In this document: positions 1-7,729 of the stretch, one piece after another | Layout: the number at the start of each line of letters is the position of its first letter | Position numbering within the stretch: position 1 is the stretch's first letter | Notes under the pieces: model-generated | The model's database searches: none | Seen by the model: only the letters and a program-made list of their open reading frames with translations | What the model was told of the DNA's origin: nothing | DNA from: Oscillospiraceae bacterium | GTDB lineage: Bacteria; Bacillota; Clostridia; Oscillospirales; Ruminococcaceae | Reading direction: 5' to 3' | DNA length: 35,643 bases | NCBI GenBank assembly: GCA_017481565.1 | Contig: JAFUOZ010000062.1 | Coordinates: 1 to 35,643 of the forward strand | Position numbers and translations under genes: made by a program

Positions 1-5
1 CATAT

Positions 6-34
6 ATTATACCACATAAAAAAGAAAATGTTAA
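6..34 (-). promoter_or_regulatory. Possible promoter reading out of the window leftwards
   Basis: On the minus strand TTAACA (29-34) and TATAAT (6-11) are separated by exactly 17 bases. It would drive a gene lying to the left of the window. No coding region is visible between here and the flavodoxin gene at 264, and apart from the two promoters positions 1-263 hold nothing I recognise. Confidence 0.4.
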
Positions 35-179
35 GCACATAAGTGTAATTTTGTGCATTTTGCGGTGATTTTTTTGTTTTTGAACATCTGCATTATTTAT
101 ATTGACTGCTTCATAAGGCTGTGAAAAGCATTTTGGAGATGTTTTTCGGAAAAAATCGTATATATCTGAAATAATACAG

Positions 180-208
180 TTGTTTTATTTATAAAAATAT
201 GCTATAAT
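180..208 (+). promoter_or_regulatory. Promoter of the flavodoxin gene
   Basis: TTGTTT (180-185), a 17-base spacer and an extended -10 TGCTATAAT (TATAAT at 203-208). It gives a leader of about 50 nt ahead of the GGAGGA site at 251. Confidence 0.65.
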
Positions 209-263
209 AATAGTATGATACCGTACAGAAAACGGAAATTTTTTTATTTCGGAGGAATACTAT

Positions 264-740
264 ATGAGTAAGAAAATAGTTGCATATTTTTCGGCAAGCG
301 GAGTAACTGCAAGGGCAGCCAAAACACTTGCGGAGGCAGCGGAAGCTGATCTTTTTGAAATAAAGCCTGCCGTACCCTATACAAAGGCTGATCTTGACTG
401 GCAGAATGAAAAATCAAGAAGCTCGGTTGAAATGAAGGATTTGTCCTTCCGTCCCGCAATAAGCGGCAGGCTTGACAATATGGAGGAATATGATGTTATC
501 TTTCTGGGATTTCCCGTATGGTGGTATATTGCGCCTACTATAATCAATACCTTCCTTGAAGACTATGATCTTTCGGGAAAGAAGATAGTTCTTTTTGCCA
601 CATCGGGCGGCAGCGGCTTCGGCAGGACCGCCGAAAAGCTTGCGGAAAGCTGTAAAGGAGCTGAGCTTACAGAAGGCAGACTGCTTAACGGAAGCATTGA
701 CAAGGCTGAGCTTGCAAGGTGGGCGGAACAGTTCGGTTAA
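264..740 (+). CDS. Flavodoxin family protein
   Basis: A 158-residue cytoplasmic flavodoxin. Flavodoxins bind FMN and act as small one-electron carriers or as the core of quinone/flavin reductases. The N-terminus has a beta strand followed by a phosphate-binding loop (KIVAYFSASGVTARAAKTLAE), and residues about 80-97 contain the typical GFPVWWYIAPTIINTFLE segment that packs on the flavin. The central strand KIVLFATSGGSG is also characteristic. Length matches short-chain flavodoxins. GGAGGA lies 8 bases before the ATG and a clear promoter sits at 180-208. The gene stands alone and a bidirectional terminator separates it from the convergent acetyltransferase. The partner reductase is not in the window, so the specific electron-transfer role is unknown. 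Confidence 0.9.
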   Translation: MSKKIVAYFSASGVTARAAKTLAEAAEADLFEIKPAVPYTKADLDWQNEKSRSSVEMKDLSFRPAISGRLDNMEEYDVIFLGFPVWWYIAPTIINTFLEDYDLSGKKIVLFATSGGSGFGRTAEKLAESCKGAELTEGRLLNGSIDKAELARWAEQFG

Positions 741-758
741 TAGATACATAATACATTA

Positions 759-795
759 TAAAAGGGTGTTTCTTTATTTGGAAATACCCTTTTAT
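759..795. terminator. Bidirectional terminator between convergent genes
   Basis: Inverted repeat AAAAGGGTGTTTC ... GAAATACCCTTTT with a short loop. A-rich and T-rich flanks let it work in both directions, ending the flavodoxin (+) and GNAT (-) transcripts. Confidence 0.7.
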
Positions 796-806
796 GTTGA
801 TCTGAT

Positions 807-1400
807 CTATATAAAAGCTTCAGGCATCAGTTTATATACATAAACGTCATCGGGTATGCTCTCCATTTCACTGATCCGTTGTTTTAATTTTTCCTTGATA
901 TAGTCCGATTTAAAGTCGTCATATATTCCCAGACAGGATCTCAGCATTTTTTTGGATATTCGTTCTTCGATGTGTGAAAATACTGCACCTGTTTTTTCTA
1001 TCATTCGGCGGCTGTGTGTGTTTGCCTCCAGAGCCTTGATAAGATAATGATCAATGGTGTTTTTATTGTAGGCTTTTTTGGCATACAGCCTGATCGCTCT
1101 TGCTGCAATACCTTTGCAGCGTTTGTTTATCAGAAGATCTATTCCGATTTCCGGAGTGGCTGACAAATGATCCTGAATAACAAGATTTCCGCAGTATTCA
1201 TCGTTTTCATCAAATACAGAATAATTAAGATTTTCGATTTTTTTCAGCAATTCCCACATAAAATCCTGTGTGGCTTTATCCGTATAATCTTCGGGAGCTG
1301 ACGAGGTCTGCTGAAGAAGCAGGAAATAATCGTCCTTATTTTCCTCTGTGAGAGGTCTGAGAGTTATTCTGTCGTCCGATGTGAAGATATTTTTTTCCAT
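807..1400 (-). CDS. GNAT-family N-acetyltransferase
   Basis: A 197-residue protein of the RimJ/RimL-like GNAT type (acetyl-CoA dependent transfer to an amine). The start ITLRPLTEENKDDYFLLL is the usual first strand and helix of these enzymes. EIGIDLLINKRCKGIAARAIRL follows, where a standard motif A would read R/Q-x-x-G-x-G/A. NTHSRRMIEKTGA is the family N-S-x-x-x-x-E-K-x-G segment near the C-terminus. I chose the ATG at 1400 because AAAGGA lies 9 bases before it; an upstream in-frame extension to 1448 would begin inside the inverted-repeat element. It ends in TAG, one of only two genes here that do. Substrate unknown; peptide or small-molecule acetylation are both possible. Confidence 0.8.
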   Translation of the reverse strand: MEKNIFTSDDRITLRPLTEENKDDYFLLLQQTSSAPEDYTDKATQDFMWELLKKIENLNYSVFDENDEYCGNLVIQDHLSATPEIGIDLLINKRCKGIAARAIRLYAKKAYNKNTIDHYLIKALEANTHSRRMIEKTGAVFSHIEERISKKMLRSCLGIYDDFKSDYIKEKLKQRISEMESIPDDVYVYKLMPEAFI

Positions 1401-1443
1401 AGATATTTTCCTTTCATATTTATTGCGGCGGATATATTGCTCC

Positions 1444-1547
1444 TCCAATTAAACCTTGCCAAAATATAGAATACAAATTTGGGTAAACTACGTAAAATAG
1501 GGATTAAAGCCTTTTTAGATCATCAAAAGTGGCAAGGTTTAATTGGA
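1444..1547. repeat. 104-bp MITE-like element with 18-bp perfect terminal inverted repeats
   Basis: TCCAATTAAACCTTGCCA at 1444-1461 is repeated exactly in inverted orientation at 1530-1547. The 68 bases between are AT-rich and non-coding. No target duplication is evident. Size and structure fit a miniature inverted-repeat element or the collapsed ends of an insertion sequence. A promoter-like pair on the minus strand (TTGTAT 1471-1476, TTTAAT 1448-1453, 17-base spacer) uses the left inverted repeat as its -10 and points at the acetyltransferase gene. Confidence 0.6.
1448..1476 (-). promoter_or_regulatory. Possible promoter of the GNAT gene inside the inverted-repeat element
   Basis: Minus-strand TTGTAT, 17-base spacer, TTTAAT. 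The -10 lies within the left terminal inverted repeat. It is the best promoter-like pair upstream of the ATG at 1400. Confidence 0.4.
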
Positions 1548-1577
1548 ACATCAATAATGAATATATTATATCATAAA

Positions 1578-1640
1578 GCCTGTCCGAAAGTACGGACAGG
1601 CACTGTATGAAAGCAGATAAGGTCAGCTGTCCGTATTTTT
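1578..1640 (+). promoter_or_regulatory. Attenuator-like pair of alternative hairpins
   Basis: GCCTGTCCG (1578-1586) pairs with CGGACAGGC (1593-1601). The 3' half of that stem, TACGGACAG (1591-1599), can instead pair with CTGTCCGTA (1627-1635), which is followed directly by five T residues. The second stem would be a terminator and the first an antiterminator. No strong promoter was found immediately upstream, so a regulatory role is only a suggestion. Confidence 0.3.
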
Positions 1641-1652
1641 ACCCATGCGTTA

Positions 1653-1661
1653 TGCTATAAT
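1653..1661 (+). promoter_or_regulatory. Extended -10 promoter of the 57-aa small gene
   Basis: TGCTATAAT, identical to the extended -10 before the flavodoxin gene. No good -35 is present. Transcription would begin about 50 nt before the small ORF. Confidence 0.45.
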
Positions 1662-1715
1662 AAAAACATGGAAAAATAAGAATACACTGCAATGAACTGA
1701 AACGGAGGAATAGCC

Positions 1716-1889
1716 ATGAATGAAAGCAACTATGAAGAGATCGTCAATCTGCTTGACAGATATATACGGCTGCAGCGGATAATATCATCCGATGATCCTG
1801 TGAAGGAGGCGGAGGACCAGCTGAAAAAGACAGAAGAAATGCTTGAAGCCGCCGGAATACCGATAACAGACAGAGATTATTTATTATAA
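1716..1889 (+). CDS. Small hypothetical protein, 57 aa
   Basis: A 57-codon reading frame with a strong AACGGAGGA site 7 bases before its ATG, an extended -10 upstream and a terminator immediately downstream. The predicted product starts MNESNYEEIVNLLDRYIRLQ and ends GIPITDRDYLL. It is highly charged, mostly helical (residues 5-46), acidic, with no cysteine, no membrane segment and no signal peptide. I do not recognise the family. The complete expression unit around such a short frame makes it a likely real gene rather than a chance ORF. Confidence 0.7.
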   Translation: MNESNYEEIVNLLDRYIRLQRIISSDDPVKEAEDQLKKTEEMLEAAGIPITDRDYLL

Positions 1890-1904
1890 TATATTGTAAT
1901 ATAT

Positions 1905-1938
1905 CAAAGCGGCATATAAAGAAATGCTGCTTTTTTAT
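1905..1938 (+). terminator. Terminator of the 57-aa gene
   Basis: Stem AAAGCGGCAT / ATGCTGCTTT with a short loop, followed by a T run (1931-1936), starting 16 bases after the stop codon. The remaining bases up to 2187 hold only the promoter and leader of the next gene. Confidence 0.75.
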
Positions 1939-2048
1939 TGTATATGATAATGATTTATCACGGTGAGATGAAACTGCTTTCAATATTTTGTAATTAATGA
2001 ATAATTGTAAAATTATTAAGAAGCAGACAGACTTTAAATCAATATAAG

Positions 2049-2077
2049 TTGACATCTGAGACTGAATGTGCTAATAT
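2049..2077 (+). promoter_or_regulatory. Promoter of the surface-protein gene
   Basis: TTGACA (2049-2054), 17-base spacer, TAATAT (2072-2077) preceded by TGC. It predicts a leader of about 105 nt before the ATG at 2188. Confidence 0.75.
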
Positions 2078-2187
2078 TAACGTAAAAGATGTAGCTTATA
2101 GGGGTAATATACTTTGTAAACGTGTACATAAAGCTGTGTTGTCCGATATTTTACATTTTTTAATAAAAAGGAAAAGGAGATGTTTTC

Positions 2188-4359
2188 ATGACAACAAAAA
2201 AGACCCTGAGCTCAAGAGTAACTGCTTTTGCTGCTGCCTTTGCATTGTTCATGACGCTGCTGTTTGTTTACCCTGACGGTACATTCAGAGTAAACGCTGT
2301 GGATAATCCGTTCGGATCGGGTACTCTGCATAACGCATCGGGAATGATGACATTCAAGGACAATACAGTAATGCTTAACGGAACAGAGCTTACGGCCAAT
2401 CAGGAGATCAGAAACGGAGATATGTTATCCTATGAGCTTGACTGGAGTCTTGATGATGTCCATAACGTCGTAGCGGGAGATGTATTCTATTATGATCTTT
2501 CGGGTCAGCTTAACGGTATAAAGCTGAATAACGAAGTTGTTCCTACAACAAATGCTGTATATGCAATAAAGGATAATGTACTTTTTATACAGCTTCTGGA
2601 AGTGGGACAGGGCAAATCAGGTACCTTTATGCTTGAAGGAAAGCTTGATGTAACAAAGGATGATGTAGGAGATAAGGGTGAATTCGTTCTGAAATTCTTC
2701 GATGAAGTCCCTGTTATCATAGCTGACTACAAGCCCGGTCTTACTGTGAGCAAGTATCGCACAAACGGTGAGATCTATGAAAAGAACGGAAAATATTATC
2801 AGGATTTTACTATTGAGCTTAACAGCAACGGCGGTGATTCCGCAGGCGTGAAGATCACCGATGCGGGCGGAGCACTTTACGATTTTTCAGGAATGACAGA
2901 TGTAACTGTTACGGTAACAGATAAGTCTGACGGCTGGAAGCAGTCAGCAGGCTCATACAACAGTCTTAATAATTCGGCGGACGGCTTTGTGCTTGATTAC
3001 GGTACTGTAAAGGAAAATCATAAGGTTGAAATAAAGTACAGCGTTCCCGTTGATCTTGACGGCTATATTGAACTGAGAAAAAACACAGACGGAGCAGATC
3101 AGAACGCAAAGATCAATAAGGTAACAGCCGTTTCTTCCAACGGCGGAACAGTTGAAGATACAGAGGAAACATATCTTACTCTTCCTTCCGTTGAAAAAAG
3201 CGGTACATACAATGAAACAGAGGGAACTGTCAGCTGGACTATCAAGGTAAGATCCACCGAGCTTTTCAAGGATAAGGATTTTACTCTTACAGAGATACCT
3301 GTAAATGAGACTCTTACAGAGGCGCAGATAAAGGAAGCTCTGGGCGGCAGTCTTACTATTGACAAGTCTGCTATGACCTTTGACGCTGCTTCAAATACTT
3401 ATTCATATACCTTCAGCACTAAGGTCACAGAAGCACAGAAGGGCGCAATTACAAATACTAATGTAAGAAACAAGGCAAAGCTTGAATATGACGGCGGCTG
3501 GACTGATGAAGCTGAAACAGAAGTAACGGTTCCCGGAAGCTATAAGGGTATCTCAAAGACTCATGCTGAAAATCAGGACGGTTCTGTTACATGGACCATT
3601 ACTGTTCCCGTGCCTGCATCGGGTGCAGAAAAGATCACTGTAAGGGACTGGTTTGATATTGAACCTTATGATTATACCGCAAGGGAAAATATCAACAAGA
3701 GTCTGACAGTTGCAGGTATGACATTTACTGTTGACGGTGTAAATTATCCCGATGCGGCAGTAAAGGAATGGGATAATGACGGCAGTGGTATGCAGTTTTA
3801 TTTCAAGTCTGAATTTCTTGCAGATGTAAAGGGCAAGGATATTGTAATAACATATACCACACCCGAAGAGCTGCTTACAGATAATATCATACGTGTTACA
3901 AATAATACTATTGTATATATCGATGATATTACAGTTCCTCAGGTATCGGATACATATCTGAATGCCGACCCTGCTCAGTATAAGGGTGAAAAAACTGTTC
4001 TGAATTCGGAAAATTACACATGGCTCAAAGACGGCAATTATCGTATGCCTATGATCTGGAGCATCAAGCTTGATGAGGGTAAGATCAGTGCCGGAATGCG
4101 TCAGTTCTCATCGGGTGATATAATTACGATCAAGGATACTATTCCCGAAGGTCTTGTGCTTATTGACGGAAAGTATATGATGAACTGTCTGAATAACATC
4201 AACCAGGATGAAGCAACTCAGTATGTAAATCAGGGCTGCTTTGCAGTTTCACAGAACGGAAATGTGGTCACATTTACAATAACCGTAAATGATTATCTGG
4301 AAGAAAAGCTTCATCAGTGGGACGGAGATGTTCCTTTATATGTTTTCTACGGTACATAG
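2188..4359 (+). CDS. Secreted multi-domain surface protein, N-terminal part (amber-split)
   Basis: A 723-residue reading frame with AAAAGGAGA 7 bases before the ATG. Residues 1-37 form a signal peptide (TTKKTLSSR, then a hydrophobic stretch, cleavage likely after RVNA). The rest is a chain of beta-rich modules of the isopeptide/DUF11-like fimbrial kind, with segments such as VSWTIKVRS, VTWTITVPVPASG and WSIKLDEG ... ITIKDTIPEG. It has no anchor of its own. It stops at TAG (4357-4359), and the next codon in the same frame is ATG of the following reading frame. The stop falls within one module: the strand LYVFYGT lies before it and FTNSAEV, the expected closing strand, lies after it. This and the following frame are therefore most simply one 1506-codon gene carrying an amber mutation. 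Two separate proteins made by re-initiation is the alternative. Confidence 0.8.
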   Translation: MTTKKTLSSRVTAFAAAFALFMTLLFVYPDGTFRVNAVDNPFGSGTLHNASGMMTFKDNTVMLNGTELTANQEIRNGDMLSYELDWSLDDVHNVVAGDVFYYDLSGQLNGIKLNNEVVPTTNAVYAIKDNVLFIQLLEVGQGKSGTFMLEGKLDVTKDDVGDKGEFVLKFFDEVPVIIADYKPGLTVSKYRTNGEIYEKNGKYYQDFTIELNSNGGDSAGVKITDAGGALYDFSGMTDVTVTVTDKSDGWKQSAGSYNSLNNSADGFVLDYGTVKENHKVEIKYSVPVDLDGYIELRKNTDGADQNAKINKVTAVSSNGGTVEDTEETYLTLPSVEKSGTYNETEGTVSWTIKVRSTELFKDKDFTLTEIPVNETLTEAQIKEALGGSLTIDKSAMTFDAASNTYSYTFSTKVTEAQKGAITNTNVRNKAKLEYDGGWTDEAETEVTVPGSYKGISKTHAENQDGSVTWTITVPVPASGAEKITVRDWFDIEPYDYTARENINKSLTVAGMTFTVDGVNYPDAAVKEWDNDGSGMQFYFKSEFLADVKGKDIVITYTTPEELLTDNIIRVTNNTIVYIDDITVPQVSDTYLNADPAQYKGEKTVLNSENYTWLKDGNYRMPMIWSIKLDEGKISAGMRQFSSGDIITIKDTIPEGLVLIDGKYMMNCLNNINQDEATQYVNQGCFAVSQNGNVVTFTITVNDYLEEKLHQWDGDVPLYVFYGT

Positions 4360-6708
4360 ATGACCGAGGATAAGTATAATGAAATTTACTCGGAATTCGG
4401 AAAGTTTGAATTTACAAACAGTGCAGAAGTAAATGTCAAGAACGGCTCCGAAACAATAGGAAAGGACATTACACTTCATGCTACCGCAACGGTTGAAGCC
4501 GATCCCGATAAAATAGTTAAAAAAGCTATTAAAGAGGTACATAAGGCAACAGCAGAGGATCCTAATGTTTATGTTACTTATGAGATAAAGGTAAATACAG
4601 AAGCACATGATATCGTAAGCGGAGATGAGCTTACAGTAAAGGATACACTGGGTACTTCTCTTGTGCTTGCAGGAAATCCTGAAATATCTCCTGCAAATAA
4701 CGGTGAAGCTGTTGCTGTAAACGGAAATGAGCTTACATTCAGCTTAAAGGATAATACAGCATATACTATCACATATAAGGCAAAGGTAAAGGTGATCGGA
4801 CTGAATGATCAGTATACCGATGCGGAAATAACCGCTAAATTCGGTAATACGATCGAGGTCACTCTTTCGGACAAAAACAGTGTTTCATCTTCTGTATGTG
4901 TAAGCGAAAGTGAGTATCGCTCAAACGCTTCCTATGATTATGTTGAGTCGGAGTCTATGATCACTATCAAGGGAACAAAGATGTGGTCGGATACAGATAC
5001 ATCTCTTCGTCCCGAAGAGATCACTATCGTTCTTACAAAGCATATATATCCGAAGAGCGGTGCAGAATCCACCGAAGAGCTGAACTATTCGTTCCCTGCA
5101 CCTGAGGCCGGTAAGGACTGGACATACTCGATAGATAAGCTTGTAACACTTTCCGCAGATGAAACAAAATATACATATGATATCAAGGAAGTAAGTGTTG
5201 ACGGTTACAGTGTTTCCTACAGCACGGACAAGCTTACGGGTATCACTAAGGTCGATGATACCGATGAGTTCACTATCAATATTACAAATACATGGAATGT
5301 TGATGAAAAGGGAAGTCTTACAGTTAGAAAGGTATGGTCAGACAATAATCTTTCAGCTGATAAGCACCCTGATGTTGAAATTACAGTAAAGAGTACAGAC
5401 GGCAAGTATGACGTAACAAAGACGCTCAATAATACCGATAAACAGCTTGTATTTAATGATATGCCCTTGTATACATATACAAGAGGAACAGACGGCAAGC
5501 TTATAAGAACACCTGTTGAGTATATCGTAACAGAGGGCAGCTGTGAGGGATATACAGTAACATATGATGTAAACGATGCATTTACGCTTACTGACAATAT
5601 CACAGATAAAACAGCCGAAAAGACTGTTACGGTAACAAATACTCTTATTCCAATTCCCGAGCCTGAGACGGAAATTGTAATCAATAAGACAGATGAAAAC
5701 GATGCGGCACTCAGCGGAGCGGAGTTTACTCTTATCAACGGAACAGCCACATATACTGAGGTATCAGCAGCAGACGGTACAGTAAAGTTCAGCGGAATCA
5801 AGGAAGGAACATATACACTTACCGAGACAGCAGCTCCCGAGGGTTATAAGAAGGACGATACAGTATATACAATAACTGTAACAAAGGGCACAGACGGAAA
5901 GCTTACCGTAGATTATGGCAATGGTAAAACATCGCTTACGGTTGTAAATAATCCTGAGCCTATTGTAGTGCCTGTACCCGTCAAGTGCAATGTATCATTT
6001 GTCAAGACAGATCTGAACGGAGCAGCTCTTTCCAATGCAGAGTTTGTGCTTTATACAGCTGACAATACTGTCAATATGACAGCAGTATCAGATGCAAACG
6101 GTGTTGTAACATTTGCAGATGTGCCTGCAGGCTCCTACTTTATCAAGGAAACTAAGGCACCCGAAGGATATAAGCTCAATGAACAATCGTTCAGCGTTAA
6201 TGTATTCGAGGAAAACGGTTCAGTTAAGTATGAATTCAGCAACGGCAGCGATAAGCTTACATTTACCAATGAGCCTATTGTACCCGAAGAACCTAATCCT
6301 CCCGTAGTACCGGAAGAGCCCAATCCTCCCGTAGTACCGGAAGAGCCTGAGCCTCCCGTAGTACCCGAAGAACCCGAGCCTCCCGTAGTACCCGAAGAGC
6401 CTGAGCCTCCTGTAGTACCGGAAGAGCCTGAGCCTCCCGTAGTACCCGAAGAGCCTGAGCCTCCTGTATATCCGATATATCCCGAACCTCCCGTATACCC
6501 CGTATATCCTGTATACCCTGTATACCCCGTATACCCGATATACCCTGTAGTTCCTGTTGATCCCGAGGATATCAGCTCAGGAGCGGGAATCGAGGAAAAC
6601 GGTGAAGCTGATGACGATAATAATATTGTCGGAATTCTGGCAGTTATTTCCTTTGCTTCTGCTGTATCGGCATTGGTAATTAGGGGGAAAAAACGCAGAA
6701 ACAAGTAA
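4360..6708 (+). CDS. Surface protein, C-terminal part: CnaB/SpaA domains, proline stalk, membrane anchor
   Basis: A 782-codon frame beginning directly after the in-frame TAG, with no Shine-Dalgarno site close upstream and no signal peptide, so it cannot be exported on its own. In order: the end of the interrupted module and one more beta module (1-200); two CnaB modules (about 205-330 with GTKMWSDTD, about 330-430 with SLTVRKVWSDNN); two SpaA/prealbumin-like modules (about 430-530 with INKTDENDAALSGAEFTL and TLTETAAPEGY; about 540-640 with FVKTDLNGAALSNAEFVLY and IKETKAPEGY), which carry the Lys/Glu/Asn pattern of spontaneous isopeptide bonds; seven VVPEEPEPP-type repeats and a YPVYP run; a hydrophobic segment NIVGILAVISFASAVSALVI; and a basic tail RGKKRRNK. 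I see no LPXTG. Likely a cell-surface adhesin or stalk. Confidence 0.8.
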   Translation: MTEDKYNEIYSEFGKFEFTNSAEVNVKNGSETIGKDITLHATATVEADPDKIVKKAIKEVHKATAEDPNVYVTYEIKVNTEAHDIVSGDELTVKDTLGTSLVLAGNPEISPANNGEAVAVNGNELTFSLKDNTAYTITYKAKVKVIGLNDQYTDAEITAKFGNTIEVTLSDKNSVSSSVCVSESEYRSNASYDYVESESMITIKGTKMWSDTDTSLRPEEITIVLTKHIYPKSGAESTEELNYSFPAPEAGKDWTYSIDKLVTLSADETKYTYDIKEVSVDGYSVSYSTDKLTGITKVDDTDEFTINITNTWNVDEKGSLTVRKVWSDNNLSADKHPDVEITVKSTDGKYDVTKTLNNTDKQLVFNDMPLYTYTRGTDGKLIRTPVEYIVTEGSCEGYTVTYDVNDAFTLTDNITDKTAEKTVTVTNTLIPIPEPETEIVINKTDENDAALSGAEFTLINGTATYTEVSAADGTVKFSGIKEGTYTLTETAAPEGYKKDDTVYTITVTKGTDGKLTVDYGNGKTSLTVVNNPEPIVVPVPVKCNVSFVKTDLNGAALSNAEFVLYTADNTVNMTAVSDANGVVTFADVPAGSYFIKETKAPEGYKLNEQSFSVNVFEENGSVKYEFSNGSDKLTFTNEPIVPEEPNPPVVPEEPNPPVVPEEPEPPVVPEEPEPPVVPEEPEPPVVPEEPEPPVVPEEPEPPVYPIYPEPPVYPVYPVYPVYPVYPIYPVVPVDPEDISSGAGIEENGEADDDNNIVGILAVISFASAVSALVIRGKKRRNK
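6283..6471 (+). repeat. Seven tandem 27-bp units encoding VVPEEPEPP, followed by 9-bp YPV units
   Basis: Seven units of the type CCCGAAGAGCCTGAGCCTCC plus CGTAGTA, varying mostly at third codon positions and AAT/GAG. They are followed at about 6472-6550 by 9-bp units encoding Tyr-Pro-Val/Ile. The array is coding and lies between the last beta domain and the membrane segment, as expected for a wall-spanning stalk. The copy number may vary between strains. Confidence 0.85.
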
Positions 6709-6751
6709 TTCGGAGATGAAAATTTCCATATAAGTTGATTTTCGGTTACCG

Positions 6752-6790
6752 AGATCCGTCCCTGTTTTATGCAGGGGCGGATTTTTTTTA
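6752..6790 (+). terminator. Terminator of the surface-protein gene
   Basis: Perfect 11-bp stem ATCCGTCCCTG (6754-6764) / CAGGGGCGGAT (6772-6782, with one G-U), followed by a long T run. Confidence 0.9.
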
Positions 6791-6974
6791 TTTGAAAAAA
6801 AGATAAAAATACCATGTGAAAAAAATATAAAAATATTTCAGAGCATGCATATTAATGCCATTGAGACAAAAACTATAAGTGCAATAAAAAAACAAACAGG
6901 GAACAGAATACACGATATATATTGTGAGCTGTAAACTGTATATGGCAAAAGCCGTATAATAATGGAGGTAGAAT

Positions 6975-7517
6975 ATGAAAGCAACAGGAATTGTCAGAAG
7001 AATTGACGATCTTGGCAGGGTAGTTATCCCTAAGGAGATCCGCCGTACTATGAGGATCAGAGAGGGAGACCCCCTGGAAATATATACAAGCGCAGACGGC
7101 GAGGTCATTTTCAAGAAATATTCAGCGATCAATGAAATGTCCCAGTCAGCGTCACAGGTGGCAGAGGTCATGACCAAGCTTGCAAACTGTCCTACGGTAG
7201 TATTTGACAGGGATCATGTAGTAGCAGTGGCAGGAGTTCAGAAGAAGGAATTCAACGAGCGCCGTATATCACAGGGACTTGAAGAATTTCTTGAACACCG
7301 CAAGAATTATATCTATACAGGTCATAATGACGCAAGGGTATTCCCTGTTGAGGGCATTGACCGTGCTGCAATAGCTTGTACACCTATTCTTTCATCGGGA
7401 GATGTTACAGGTGCGGTAGCATTTCTTGCGCCCAACAGTGATTCGGTAGCAAATGAGGTACAGAAAAATCTTATTCAGGCAGCAGCTCAGTTTCTGGGCA
7501 AGCAGATCGAGGAATAA
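6975..7517 (+). CDS. spoVT: Stage V sporulation protein T (AbrB-family regulator)
   Basis: A 180-residue transcription factor. Residues 1-50 are an AbrB/SpoVT swapped-hairpin DNA-binding domain, with KATGIVRRIDDLGRVVIPKE, GDPLEIY and GEVIFKKYS nearly as in Bacillus SpoVT. Residues about 55-178 form the GAF-like domain, with VAVAGVQKKEFNERRIS and a closing QFLGKQIEE helix. Full length for the family. In Bacillus, SpoVT modulates late forespore genes under sigma G. GGAGGT precedes the ATG by 5 bases. I could not assign a convincing sigma-G promoter; the TATAAT at 6955 is too close to the start to serve. A palindromic repeat element and a terminator follow. The gene suggests the organism can form spores or descends from one that does. 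Confidence 0.93.
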   Translation: MKATGIVRRIDDLGRVVIPKEIRRTMRIREGDPLEIYTSADGEVIFKKYSAINEMSQSASQVAEVMTKLANCPTVVFDRDHVVAVAGVQKKEFNERRISQGLEEFLEHRKNYIYTGHNDARVFPVEGIDRAAIACTPILSSGDVTGAVAFLAPNSDSVANEVQKNLIQAAAQFLGKQIEE

Positions 7518-7578
7518 TTTTATCTGAACAGATAACGAAAATTCAGGTGATATAAATTGTATATATACCATGTGAATA

Positions 7579-7694
7579 TTAAGGAAGCACTGATTAATGC
7601 CGTAGGCATCGTTTCAGACCCACGAAAATGCCTTTGCCGCAGCGGCAAAATTGACTGAGTGGGTCTTGAAACGATTTAATCAGCGGTTCCTTAA
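7579..7694. repeat. Palindromic dispersed repeat, copy 1 (116 bp)
   Basis: Ends are TTAAGGAAGCACTGATTAAT (7579-7598) and ATTTAATCAGCGGTTCCTTAA (7674-7694), imperfect inverted copies. Inside, ATCGTTTCAGACCCAC pairs with GTGGGTCTTGAAACGAT, and a TTGCCGCAGCGGCAA hairpin lies in the left half of the interior, so the whole element can fold into one long hairpin. It is located 61 bases after spoVT and before its terminator. Related ends occur at 20106-20185 and 30203-30228. Confidence 0.75.
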
Positions 7695-7729
7695 TGCTGT
7701 CAACAGATATCAAAAATAATATATTGTCT

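Noticed and set aside
4357..4359. TAG read as pyrrolysine or by general stop recoding
   Set aside because: There is no sign of recoding machinery or a downstream PYLIS-like structure, the acetyltransferase at 807 also ends in TAG, and surface adhesins are not pyrrolysine proteins. A nonsense mutation is simpler.
5217..5801. Long minus-strand ORF within the surface-protein gene, and similar minus-strand ORFs at 8841-9248, 27254-27850 and 29549-29980
   Set aside because: They are antisense shadows of strongly biased coding sequence (Thr/Val-, Ala-, Lys/Glu- or Pro/Ala-rich), with low-complexity translations and no ribosome sites.
6283..6471. CRISPR-like array
   Set aside because: The 27-bp units are contiguous without spacers and encode Pro/Glu repeats in frame. 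The 153-bp repeats at 26.5-29.2 kb are likewise coding.
6600..6708. Sortase LPXTG signal at the end of the surface protein
   Set aside because: A hydrophobic segment and basic tail are present, but no LPXTG-like motif precedes them. The nearest text, VPVDPEDISSGAG, does not fit, so I call only a membrane anchor.
6955..6960. TATAAT just before spoVT as its promoter
   Set aside because: It ends 14 bases before the ATG, so transcription would begin inside the ribosome site, and it has no -35 partner.
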